Origin: Glycine soja
Lineage: Eukaryota > Streptophyta > Magnoliopsida > Fabales > Fabaceae
DNA: 64,000 nt
Direction: 5' to 3'
Assembly (NCBI RefSeq): GCF_004193775.1
Contig: NC_041002.1
Location: forward strand, 7,117,261 to 7,181,260
Below, piece after piece: positions 14,394 to 25,515 of this stretch. Within the stretch, counting starts at the first letter, position 1; each line of letters begins with the position of its first letter. The translations under genes were made by a program, and so were the position numbers. The notes under the pieces were generated by a model. It was given only the letters and a program-made list of their open reading frames with translations, had not been told where the DNA came from and searched no databases.

Positions 14394-14500
14394 TTTTTTA
14401 CATTGGTTATATTTACAATCGATGTAAAAAAATATCATATTTTACATCGGTTATATACATAATTGATATAAAAAAAATATCCCATTTACGATTATATGCA
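14394..14500. repeat. short inverted motifs resembling CACTA subterminal repeats
   Basis: TTTTACATCGGTTATA at about 14438-14453, degenerate variants (ttttacattggttata at about 14396, acaatcgatgtaaaa at about 14413) and the inverse ATAACCGATGTAAAA at 14831-14845 surround the first arm of the inverted repeat. In legumes I know such ACATCGGT motifs from the subterminal regions of CACTA-like elements. This is a family-level analogy; no CACTA terminus was identified here. Confidence 0.3.
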
Positions 14501-14527
14501 TTTTTGTGAGAAACAAAAAATGATAAA

Positions 14528-14827
14528 AACCAACCCAATAGCATGGGCAGCCACATAAAACAAAACCTAGGGTTCACCACCACACTTATGCGCACACAAA
14601 TCCCAACCTCCAGATCCAAAAAAAAAACTAGCGTTCATAGAACTAAACTGCATGATGTTGTTTCTTAAGGTACCCCACCCGTAGATCAAATATGCGACAA
14701 CCAAATTGCAATGTCGCACAACAACCTAGGGCTTCCTTGCAGCTCCATCGCAAAAATAGAACCGAGAAGGTTACTGAACCTGTAGATTTCGTGAATAGAA
14801 GTAATTCAGAAGTGGTGATTCAGATCG
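14528..14827 (+). repeat. long inverted repeat, left arm
   Basis: A 300-bp arm whose reverse complement recurs at 15189-15488, at roughly 90% identity by eye. It runs from 'aaccaacccaatagcatg' to 'gtgattcagatcg'. The arm is clearly richer in GC than its surroundings and lacks a convincing gene. The 361-bp spacer (14828-15188) is AT-rich. Confidence 0.85.
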
Positions 14828-14998
14828 CGTATAACCGATGTAAAAAATAATTATTGTAAGTTTGAATTTACCCAAATTATGTCGAGTAAAAAAATGATAC
14901 ATTTCAATTTTGTGAGAACAAAAAACGTACTAAATTTTTTGCAAGGAATTCAAAACATTTTCATATTTGTGAGGACGACAAACATATTTTAGTCTTAT

Positions 14999-15093
14999 AA
15001 TATTTAATTTAGTTCTCAAGTTTTTTAAAATGCATCCTTCTATTGAATTAGATTGATGCCGTTAGTATTGGAAATTCCAATAGTTTTCTTTAT
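14999..15093 (+). repeat. outer inverted repeat, left copy (partner at 18868-18968)
   Basis: The reverse complement of this ~95-bp stretch matches 18868-18968. Shared elements include 'CTCAAGTTTTTTAAAATG' (inverse: cattttaaaaaacttgag) and 'attgaattagattgatgccg' (compare cggcatcaat and ggcgtcaatcc). The pair brackets the right arm of the long inverted repeat plus the hAT insertion, so an older foldback-type element of about 0.75 kb may have been interrupted by the hAT element. Confidence 0.6.
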
Positions 15094-15188
15094 TATTATT
15101 TTTAAAATTACACACAACCACCTTTTTTCACTGTGACCACCTCCACGCGCCACCTCTAATTTCACCTCAGCTACATGGCCTCACCCTT

Positions 15189-15488
15189 CGATTTGAATCA
15201 CCACTTCTGAATTACTTATATTCACGAAATCTACAGGTTCAGTAACCTTCTCGGTTCTAGTTTTTGCGATGGAGTTGTGGGGAAGCCCTAGGTTGTTGTG
15301 TGGCATTGCGATTCGGCTGTCACATGTTTGATCTATGGTGGGGTACCTTACGAAACAACATCGTGCAATTTAGCTCCATGAACCCTAGTTTTTTTTTTTT
15401 ATCTGGAGGTTGGGATTTGTGTGCCCAGCAGTGTGGTGGTGAACCCTAGGTTTTGTTTTATGTGGCTGCCCATGCTATTGGGTTGGTT
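15189..15488 (-). repeat. long inverted repeat, right arm
   Basis: The inverted partner of 14528-14827. The 61-codon frame at 15264-15449 lies within this arm and has no family similarity I recognise. One hundred bases downstream the hAT element is inserted. A transcript across both arms could fold into a long hairpin. Confidence 0.85.
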
Positions 15489-15587
15489 TTGATGCTGCCT
15501 CAACCATTACCTTGGGATTGAAAGAACTTTTTGAAGGAGAGGAAGCGGAGGTGGTGCCTAGAGGAGGTCATGGTGAACAAAGGTACC

Positions 15588-15603
15588 CAGTGGCGGACCC
15601 ACG
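15588..15603 (+). repeat. hAT 5' terminal inverted repeat
   Basis: It begins CAGTGGCGGACC and matches the inverse of the right end at 11 of 12 terminal bases. It lies directly after the 8-bp target site AAGGTACC. Confidence 0.9.
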
Positions 15604-15724
15604 TGTATCCCAGGTGGGCAGGTGCACCCCCTGAATAAAAAAAGAGGCTTATGGCTTCTATGTTAGTGATGATGATTGGTGCACCCCCTGAATAAATTTT
15701 TGTCTTTCTATCCTTCTCCCACAC

Positions 15725-15934
15725 GTTTCTTGTTTCTCTTTCATTATTTTAAATTATTTGTCTTCCACTTCTACTTTTACGCTAGTGGGCAGTTTCTTGT
15801 TTCTCTTTTATTATTTTAAATTATTTGTCTCTTCCACTTCTACTTTCACGTTTGTTTTCTAGAGGGCAGTTTTTTGTTTCTCTTTTATTATTTTAGATTA
15901 TTTGTCTCTTCCACTTCCGCTTTTACTTTAAACT
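15725..15934 (+). repeat. three-copy minisatellite in the hAT 5' region
   Basis: Units start at 15725, 15792 and 15869 (spacing 67 and 77 bp). Each contains 'ttgtttctctttTATTATTTTA' variants followed by 'attatttgtct' and 'ccacttc'. Units 2 and 3 share the lead-in 'gggcagtttnttg'. Such subterminal repeats can be transposase-binding regions in hAT elements, but that role is not shown here. Confidence 0.8.
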
Positions 15935-16284
15935 CCCCCACATGTTTGCATAGAGGAGTTAGAAAAATAGAGAGCTCATGAGATGATGAGGGTTATATGA
16001 GGCTGTAACTCTGCAAGTCTACAAGAGCAAGGAAAATCACAACAACTCAACAAGCAAAGAAAGATTTAGGTACCAAATTACCGATAATTGTTATAACTTA
16101 TAAACATGTCTCTCAGTCTCTGGTTATGTGTTTTTTCACAATTTTTTTTCTTTTTTTCCCCTTAAGTTTGATATATAAATAATATAATTATATATTAATT
16201 ATGTTTGATGAATTTATAGATTTTTAATTTTTATGGATATTTTAAATTTAGAATTATTAATTTCTTTTAAATTATAAATAGATC

Positions 16285-18640
16285 ATGGATAGATTTTTGA
16301 AGAGGAAATTACCATTAAATGAGCAACAATCTTCATCAAAATCTTGTGAATCAAGTCTCCAACAACAACGAATTGAAATTAATTTGGAAGACTTGCCATC
16401 AGATCCAGGAAAACGAATTAAAATTTCAGCATATCATCCTAATGATCGAGATAAGATACGAAGAACATATTTACAAAGAGGACCATGTCAACCTACTCAA
16501 CATAATTTTCCCCAAAGAAAAATTGGAAAGTCTTTAAGAAGATTTTGTGCTTCTTGGTTTAATGAATTTGGCAACTGGTTGGAGTATAGCATAGAAAAAG
16601 ATGCTGCATTTTGCTTGTGTTGTTATCTTTTTAGGCATGATTTTGGAAAGCAATCAGGTGGTGATACATTTGTGATAGAGGGATTCACAAATTGGAATAA
16701 GAAAGAAAGACTTTCATCTCATGTTGGAGGTCCTAATAGTGCTCATAACATTGCTTGGAGGAAGTGTCAAGATTTAATGAATCAAAATCAACATATTGAA
16801 GTTGTTATATCTAAGCAATTTGAACAAGTTCGTGACTTGTATCGAAGGTGTTTGACAACGTCAATTGATTGTATTCGTTTTCTATTAAAGCAAGGATTAG
16901 CTTTTTGTGGTCATGATGAATCAACCAATTCTGCTAACCAAGGTAATTTCCTGGAACTTCTTAGATTTCTTGCTGAACACAATGAATCAATAAATCATGT
17001 TATGTTGGAAAATGCTCCCGAAAATCATCAATTAATTGCTCCAAAAATCCAAAAAGATATTGTTAATGCTGCTGCATTAGAAACCACTAATGCTATTATT
17101 ACTGATCTTGGAGATGAATTATTTGCTATCATTGTTGATGAAGCACGTGACATATCAAACAAGGAGCAAATGGCTATTGCTTTGCGTTATGTTAACAAAA
17201 AGGAAAGTATTGTTGAGCGTTTTTTTGGTATGGTTCATGTTAAAGATACTACAGCTTTATCATTGAAAATGGCAATTGATGAATTGTTTTGTAAACATGG
17301 GCTTAGTATATCAATAATTCGTGGACAAGGTTACGATGGTGCTAGCAACATGCAAGGGGAATTTTCTGGTCTTAAAAGTTTGATCTTAAAGGAGAATTCA
17401 TCTGCTTTTTATGTACATTGTTTTGCTCATCAATTACAACTTACATTAGTTGTTGTTGCAAAAAATCACATTCAAGTTGCTTCTCTTTTTAATTTGGTGT
17501 CCACTTTATTAAATGTTGTTGGGGGATCTTGCAAACGACATAACATGCTTCGTGAAAAACAAATAAATTATGTTAGAGAGGCATCGGGAAAAAGAGAAAT
17601 TCCTAGTGGACAAGGTTTGAAACAAGAAACTAGTCTTAAACGAGCTGTTGATACTCGTTGGGGTTCACATTATGCAACTTTGATCAATTTGATATTGATG
17701 TATTCTTCTATAATTGATGTTCTTGAAATTATAAAAGAAGATGGATCAAATGCAGATCAAAGAGCTGAAGCAAATGGTCTTTTACATTTGCTAGAAGATT
17801 TTGATTTTGCATTCACATTGCATTTGATGAAAAATGTCTTGGGTATTTCAAATGAATTATCACAGGCATTGCAAAGGAAAGATCAAGACATCATCAATGC
17901 TATGAACTTGGTTAACATCACAGAGCTACGGTTGCAAACTATGAGGGATAATGGATTGGAGTCTTTACTGCAGGAAGTAAATTCATTTTGTGATAAGCAT
18001 TTCATTAACATTCCTAATATGGAAGACATTTTTTTATAAGGGGAGATCACGACGTGGAGGTAAAGCTCAAGCTATCACAACTGAGCATCATTATTGTGTT
18101 GAATTATTTTATACTGTTGTGGACATGCAACTTCAGGAACTTAATGATCGTTTTACTGAGACAAATACTCGATTGCTTTTTTGCATGGATTGTTTGAATC
18201 CAACCAATTTATTCTTTGCTTTTGATAAGGCAAGGCTAATTGAATTTACAAAGTTTTATCCATGTGAATTCTCTGCAATTAAATTAGTGATGCTTGATAA
18301 TCAACTTGAGACTTACATCATTGATATGCGTAGCAATGTAGAATTTTCATCTTTGAAAGGAATAAAATATCTTTCGGAGAAGTTGGTTGAAACTGGAAGA
18401 CATCTTGTTTATCCATTAATTTACCTTCTTTTGAAGTTAGCAATGATTTTGCCTGTTGCCACATCAATTGTGGAAAAAGCCTTTTCTGCCATGAAAATTG
18501 TGAAAAATAGATTGCATAATCGGTTGGGAGATGCATGGATGAATGATTGTCTAGTGACTTATATTGAGAAAGATGTGTTCAATAAGATTGACAATGAACG
18601 GATCATTCAACGATTTCAAAACATGAAATCATGTAGATGA
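16285..18640 (+). pseudogene. hAT transposase (TTF zinc finger, DUF4371, hAT dimerisation), single frameshift
   Basis: Frame 1 starts at ATG 16285 and gives 584 residues. It then stops just after a run of seven T's at about 18030-18037 in the motif N-M-E-D-I-F. The +1 frame continues without another break as KGRSRRGGKAQ... to the stop at 18640, so one extra T in the homopolymer is the whole defect; the joined protein would be near 785 residues. Features in order: Cys cluster C110-x-C112-C113 of the TTF-type finger; a DUF4371-like region with VDEARDIS (D285); RGQGYDGASNM (D351); a histidine-rich YVHCFAHQLQ motif (~376-385); and in the second part PVATSIVEKAFSAMKIVKNR, the hAT C-terminal dimerisation core that holds the expected catalytic Glu. 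Upstream sequence is AT-rich with a possible leader. Transposition would need frameshift correction or a helper element. Confidence 0.92.
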
Positions 18641-18784
18641 CAACTATAAGGTATGTAATTTATTTGAATAAATACATTAAAATTTTATGATTTTGGTACT
18701 TATGTCTTTATCTTCATATGCATAATGATAATTATTATTAATTTATATTATTTGAAAAGTAAATTGCCCACATTGACTCAGGGT

Positions 18785-18800
18785 CTTAGATCCGCCACTG
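18785..18800 (-). repeat. hAT 3' terminal inverted repeat
   Basis: It ends GATCCGCCACTG and is followed directly by AAGATACC, the second copy of the target site with one substitution. Confidence 0.9.
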
Positions 18801-18867
18801 AAGATACCTATGTTTATTTTAAAAATTAATAATAAATATAGTGACGATTAAAAACCATCATTATTCA

Positions 18868-18968
18868 TAAAAGAAACCGTTGGTGTTCGCAATCCTTATG
18901 GCGTCAATCCAATTCAACGAATGAAACTAAAGTGATACATTTTAAAAAACTTGAGGATTAAATTAAAT
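18868..18968 (-). repeat. outer inverted repeat, right copy
   Basis: The inverse partner of 14999-15093, ending in 'cttgaggattaaattaaat'. Its position just beyond the hAT 3' end supports a pre-existing element that the hAT entered. Confidence 0.6.
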
Positions 18969-21900
18969 CTTTTAAATATACATCCCCTTTATCTTTCATC
19001 CCACTTGATCTTATTTTTTATATCTCTCTCTTTATTTTTTTATCACCTTACTTATGACATTCATTACTTCCTCTTTCTACCTTTTTCATTTTCTTCATAT
19101 TTCTTCATTACTTCCTCTTTCTACCTTTTCTTCATATTTCTACCCCAAAGGGAAAAAAAATGTGTTGGTAAAGGTTTTTGTATTTTTATATTAATAAATT
19201 TAGTCCAAAACTTTAAAAAATGTGGATTTTGTCTAAACTAACATGATATTTTTTTTTTTGGAAATCAGAAGCTAATTAAATCTACATATATTTTTAAAAG
19301 TCTGAGGATATATATCAATATGAATGCAAATAGTAACCCTGATCATGTTTGATAGAAACTATATGAACTAAAAACACGTTTTTCTCAAACTAAAGCATGT
19401 TATGAACTTAAGTTAACTAGGTAAATGTATTATAACATGATTTATGTTTAGGACGAAGCTGTGATTTTTCTTTTATTCTCCCTCTTTTTTTTGCTGTCTT
19501 TTGTGTTCATTGGCGCAGCGTAGGAGTGTCTCAATATTGTGCGTCCGAGCTCCACAAAGTTGGAAGTGAAGCTGGAGCAGCTATAGTCTGTGTCTTGCTG
19601 ATCGAGTAAGTGAAGGTAGAGACCACAAATTAAAGAGAGAGATATGCGACAACTTTGGCAACTTGGTGAGAAAAAATGGATATGGGTTTTCATTCGAATT
19701 CTACCACTTCAGATCTACTTCTGATGAGTACGATAGTTTTGATGTAGCTGTTATTGTTTAAATAATAATATTTAAACAAATTTTCAATATATGACCAAAT
19801 TATCTAAAGCAAAGAATCTTTTTTAAAAGTATACTTTTATACACAAATTTCTACACCAAACCTAAGATCACACGTTAGAGTTGTATTTTAAAGTCCATCA
19901 CCTCTTTTCGTTCTCACCAAATAGCCATTAGGAGCTTTATGCAACCGTCTTATCCAAGAGCGCTGATAATTAATACGTTCAATTGTGTTTCTAAAATTTT
20001 ATTTACAGATTATTTAGATTTATCTTATAACGTAAATACTTATATAAATATTAGAAAAATTATAAACATAACTTATAATATATTTATAAGTCATTTTCAG
20101 TTTGGTTTAACAAACTCTTCAAAATAACCAACAAAAACAATTTATAAGTTATATGAAAATAGTTTAATTTTTTTTTTCTTCAATTACAAAAACAACTTAT
20201 GCATGAATACTTATACAATAAATATTTAATTAAATTATACTCTTACTCAAACATGTATACATAATACTCTTAAATATTAATAAAGATGATATCTTTAATC
20301 AAATAATTCAAGATTTGAATCTTAGTTAATTATGAATATGAAATAAATTATATTAAAAATATATATATATACCTTATGAATGTTCATGGTTTTTAATAAA
20401 GATTTATCACTTTATTCTATCATAATAAATTTGTATCAATATTATGATTAAAAAAATACTCTTAAATTATTTTAAAGTATACGTGATCTTAATTTATTAA
20501 AATTTCAGGAAAAAGTATGCTAATATATAATTACTTTTAAAATAATTTTCAAGTGTTGAAAGTCAAATATTTGGTTATATCAGTTTCCTTTAAAAAAGTT
20601 GGGGAAAATTCCCTGAAAGCTTAAAACAAGACAACTAGCGTTTTGGAATAAAGTTTTCTTGTCTAATATATCTAATATAATAATAAAAAGCATCCACGTT
20701 TTCTGTGCAGAGGCTATACTTAAATAATATATTAACGGTACATGGTGGGGTTGCTCTTATGATGTGTTACACATGAAGCTAAGATCATAAATGTTTGCCA
20801 ATATGGTATCACATAAATGGTTTAATGAGTACGTTTTGATCCCAAAAAGAGATTAAAAAAAGTAAAAGACTTTTTTCTAATATTTATTTATTTTTTGACC
20901 GTGTAGAAAATGGCTTATCGTTATAACCCAAAGTGCTTTCATGGTTCCCATTCCATTCATTTCTTTTTTGAGATATTTGTGATGAAACCATATATACTCA
21001 TGGTACCAATCAAGCTGTTTAATAAAAGTGGAAATGAAATCGTTGCAACAAAGACCATAAATCAAACCATCATATCAATCAAGCACATCCCCCATGTGGG
21101 ACCCACCTCACAATAAAACCCAGTGGGCCCCATCACATCTAGTTTAGCCAGATCTTCCACTAGTTGGGGACTTTAGAAAGCCTCACCCATTTTCCCTGAA
21201 AGTTACAAAGAGAAATAATCAGGACCACATTCATTCAACTCCTAATTGTTCACAAAACTTAATAATAATACATTTCTATCTGGAATGATTATAACCCTTT
21301 TCTTAATTGACTCGCAACCCATGTTAATTTATAGTGTGCTAACAAATTTCATTTCGTTTTTCTAGCTTTTATTCCTTCTTTTTCAATTTTTATTTTATTT
21401 TATTTTTTATCATTATAAATATAAAAATATTCAAAATTCTTACACAAAATTTTAATATGTATTTTATCTTCGTAAAGTTAATTATATCATTTTTAGGCAC
21501 AAAAAAAGGTTCTAATATATAAACATACATGCATTATTTTTTTTATATAAAAAAAGATCACATTTATACTGATTTTATGATATAAAAAACGTCATTATAA
21601 ATTCGGATTTATTTAAACTTTGTCTCTAAAAAAAATAACACATTTCAATCTTATAAGAAATAAAAATATATTAATAATCTTACCAAGATGATTTCAAACA
21701 TTTTCATGAAGAAAAAAAATCATATTTTAGGCTAATTATATATTTTTTAAAAGTAGCAGTCAATGTGATCGTGACACAATATGTGGGCAACATCTATCAG
21801 TTCCTCGTGATTCTTAACATTTTCAACAAGTTAACAAAGACCAATATCGCAAACAACGAACAGAAAGGAAAATGAAATGGTTATTGTTTACACTATTATG

Positions 21901-24900
21901 TGCACTAAACACCCCACAAAGGGAAAGAAGACACTTTCTTAGAGTTCATGTTTATATTATGTCACCCTGATAAGTTGCAGCTAATATAGGTGAACCGGAC
22001 CTTGTGTTAATCATGATGTGAAAGGTGGTAATTGGCCACATATATAAATAATTAATCATAGGATTTGAATTCTTTCTTAATTTTTAATAACAGAATTGGT
22101 CATGTTAAAGAAAAAATGACAAAAAAAATATATAACTAGTAAGTTTGTAACAAATTATCACTATAAGGAAAGGAAAAAAAAAGATTTAGTTACAGTCATT
22201 TATGTGGATCTTTTTCTTTTTAATGTGACTATTCTGTTACAATGAAAAAAAGTCCAAATTTATTGTCACACGCTATTTTATCTTTTTTTTTTCTAGTCTG
22301 TGAAACACATTTCTAAGTTTGATAAATTTGATCATCTTTATCAAAATTTTAGAGGTCTAAGTGGCCTTTTCTCCAAAATAAAAACATATTAGATTGCACA
22401 ATTTTCTTTGTTTGACTAATTGGTTTCATTTATTTCTAAGTCAATCAACTTATTATATCTCATTTATTAGTTTGATTAGACAAAATTAATATTTTAAAAG
22501 AGCACAAATTTCTATTTTTTTAATTATTAGAAACTAAATAGTCGTGTAGTTTTATTTATTTGTTTATTTTTAAATTACTTACTTCTAAAACCATTTTTTC
22601 TCTATCAAATAATATTTATATCACAATGGTAATCTCTTAGTTTTCATGATATTCATAATTTTAAGACTGACTAGATGTGAAACAAAGCTAGTTTCTCTTC
22701 TTGGTGAAGATTGTAACAGTTTGATTTAATAAATTTTAGGTTCAATACCATAAAATCTTCTAACTAGACCTTTTGAACAAGATTACTTTTCTTCCCGTAA
22801 TCAACTTGTTTAAGGTAGATGATAGTATGATACGGTTTGAAGGGGTGAATTTATGTGAAGTTTAGGTTTCATTATATATATATATAGAGAGAGAAAATAT
22901 ATTTTTAAAGAGTAAATAATAATATACTCCAAATTGTATAATATTCTCTACTGAAGTTCTTACCCAAATTTTCACCCCCTTTTAGTCATCTAACTCTATC
23001 ATTTGTTTCAACAATGATTTTTTAAATACTCTTTTTATCTTTAATTATATAAAAACCTTTTAACTAATTCATGTTCCTTATAAAATAACTAATTACATTA
23101 CATTTATCAATCTATCAATTAGTTGTATTATTATTTTAAAATTATAATTTTTTATTTCTCTATCCACTTAATTATTTTTTTATTGATATTTGAAGAGAGA
23201 ATATTTAAATAAGGATATATAGAAAAAAAATTAATACATCTAAAAATTTAAAAAAAATTCTTAAAAAAGGTACAAGAAAATTTTTGAAAAAAAGTCTTAT
23301 AATAATAAAAAAGAATTATAATTTAAAATCACTTATTTTTGCATGGCATAGTTATATATATTTTGATATTTGACTTCATTTTAAAAGCTGTATTCGATGC
23401 TCTTGTTTTTGGTGAATTAAAAGTCATTGGGTTCCACAAATTGACAAATGACTAGTCGTCCATTATATATCATTAATTTAATTTATATCACGAGTCAGGC
23501 CCAATTCTTATTTTTCCCTTCTAAAACAAAAAGAAGAAAAAACCAATTAATGAATAATAATTATAATAATATAAGTATGTTGCAGAAAATGTTGAATCAA
23601 ATTAGTTTTTGTTTAACTTACGTTGACACTATAATTATTTGTTTTTATATATTTTTAGAAAATAAAAAAGTTGATTATTTGATTAGGAATATTCATCAAT
23701 ACCAAACATGAGTAAGTTTATAAGGTGATGTTTGATGCCACTTATTAACTATCTTGTCATCTTTATAATAATTCATTCATTACTTGATAATTAAATATTT
23801 TGTTATTGACGAACATCGATATTAACTACTAAAACAATTTTTGTTCCATTTTTTCCATTCTAATTCAAAAGTACTTCACTTTTGATCTTTAAAGTGACTA
23901 TAAATAATTTTTGTTGTTGTTATAAACTAAAAAATACATTTTGAGAACTAAAAATGAAATGTTTTCAAATTAGAAGGACAAAAATGACAATTTTTTTAAA
24001 AGACTAATTCAAATTTGAATTTTTTTAGAGAAATAAAAAAAATACTATACCCTTAATATTTTGTATATTTTAAAATATATATTACATGATAAAATAAATT
24101 TATTTAGTACAGTATCAATTTTTTTTTTTACAAAAAAAACTTAATATATGCAATAAAATGTCTCTATTTAATGGTTGAGTTAATTAATTTTAATACATAC
24201 AAATAGTTATTAAATAGAATAACTTTATCTTAAAATAACTTGATCTCTTTGACCTCTGAAAAGGAGGTTCTCTACTTGCCAGTCATATACAACTGGAGGG
24301 TTATCTTGTATTTTTCCTAATTTATTACCAACCCTGTCGAAAAAGTTAATAAATATACAATAAACCGGTTAGATCTAAATTACTCCAAAAAAAGACTATG
24401 AATAGTAATTGGATCTTGTACTGAAGAAAAAGACATCAAAATCTTAAGCAAACAAAGGAAGAAGAAGAGTCAATAAGGAAGAAGAAGGGGACAATGTAGC
24501 AAAACTGGCAATGCATTAGCATAGACATGCATGGAGGTGAGAAAATGAAACTCAAGGGAAAAAGGAGACACACTATATACTCAAAACAAAGACAAGGGAC
24601 ATTCTGCACTGAAACATTCATTAATAATAGACAATTCATGCTGTCCCCTCTCCCTTGCTATCCATTGGAATTTTAGCTGTGATCACTTTTTTTTTTGTAC
24701 CTATAGACATATGTAATTCATATCCAACATTTCTGGTATTTGTACAGTAAATTTTACAGCTATAATAAGAAAAAAATAGAGCGAGGAGTAAGAGATATGA
24801 TAAGTGATGAGATAAAACCAAATATTATTGTATAAACTATTAAATGAGTTGTTACATAGATAACATAATTCTTTATGAATTTGAAAAAAAATCTTTATGA

Positions 24901-25140
24901 ATTGCACATTAAAAATACTGGTGAGTGTTTGGATTATTTTGTTTTGTAAAAATAATATTCTTTTAAAAAAAATTAGTTAATTTTTTTTTCCAAAAAAAAA
25001 GGCTATTTTTAAAGTATGCACTTGATGAAGCATGACTTTGTTAAGATCACCCGTGCCTTGATGGAATTAGTGGGAATGCACTTTTCCTTCAAAATTTCTA
25101 TTTTTATTTTTTGAGGTTATCAAAAATTAAAAATTTCTAT
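18969..25140. other. intergenic DNA, mostly AT-rich
   Basis: No gene was recognised. A patch at about 19490-19700 is less AT-rich and includes an 81-codon minus-strand frame without known motifs. A second patch at about 20900-21200 contains a 68-codon frame and the phrase 'catgtgggacccacc'. Neither has a domain, splice pattern or homologue I can name; they could be old gene fragments. Sequences at about 23900-24050 show the same degenerate A/T-rich short-period style as 330-500. Confidence 0.45.
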
Positions 25141-25515
25141 TTAGAGCATTTTCAATAGAAATTTCTTAAGTGGATTTATTAAGTTACTTTTTGAATTTCT
25201 TAAATAAATTTTTAAGTTATTTTTTCTTATTCCACTGTATTTTTTTTATTTTCACAACGTCGTGTCATTATAAGAAATTTATATATAATTTTGTTTCAAT
25301 AATAACAAACTTCAACAAACTCATTTTTTTTTATTTTCACTTAATTATAATTTAATTATAGTGTTGCTATATGTCAAATAAACATTATTTTTTTATTATT
25401 TAGAAATAATTTCTTATAGAAAATACAAGCAAGTCTTATATTTAAAGAACTTTCATTATCATATAATTTCTTTAGTTAAGAAACCCTTCAAGAAATCCTG
25501 TTGGAAATGCTCTAA
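25141..25515. mobile_element. MITE with ~30-bp terminal inverted repeats
   Basis: The left end TTAGAGCATTTTCAATAG and the inverse of the right end, TTAGAGCATTTCCAACAG, match at 16 of 18 positions, and similarity continues for about 30 bp (both continue with ATTTCTT). The 375-bp interior is AT-rich with no coding potential. Superfamily is uncertain: the GAGCATTTCC terminus is common among plant MITEs, but no longer target duplication could be fixed beyond the TA-rich flanks. Confidence 0.75.

Larger units (their letters stand above)
15588..18800 (+). mobile_element. hAT-superfamily DNA transposon, near-complete
   Basis: A 3213-bp element. The 5' terminus is CAGTGGCGGACC and the 3' terminus is the inverse, GATCCGCCACTG. 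The flanking 8-bp sites AAGGTACC (15580-15587) and AAGATACC (18801-18808) differ at one base, as expected for a hAT target duplication. The interior carries a transposase frame (16285-18640) broken by one frameshift. The first 350 bp contain the 17-mer ggtgcaccccctgaata twice (15621 and 15678) and a three-copy minisatellite (15725-15934). The element sits inside an older inverted-repeat element. It is the class commonly annotated in plants as 'TTF-type zinc finger / DUF4371 / hAT dimerisation' (zinc finger MYM-type protein 1-like). Confidence 0.93.
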
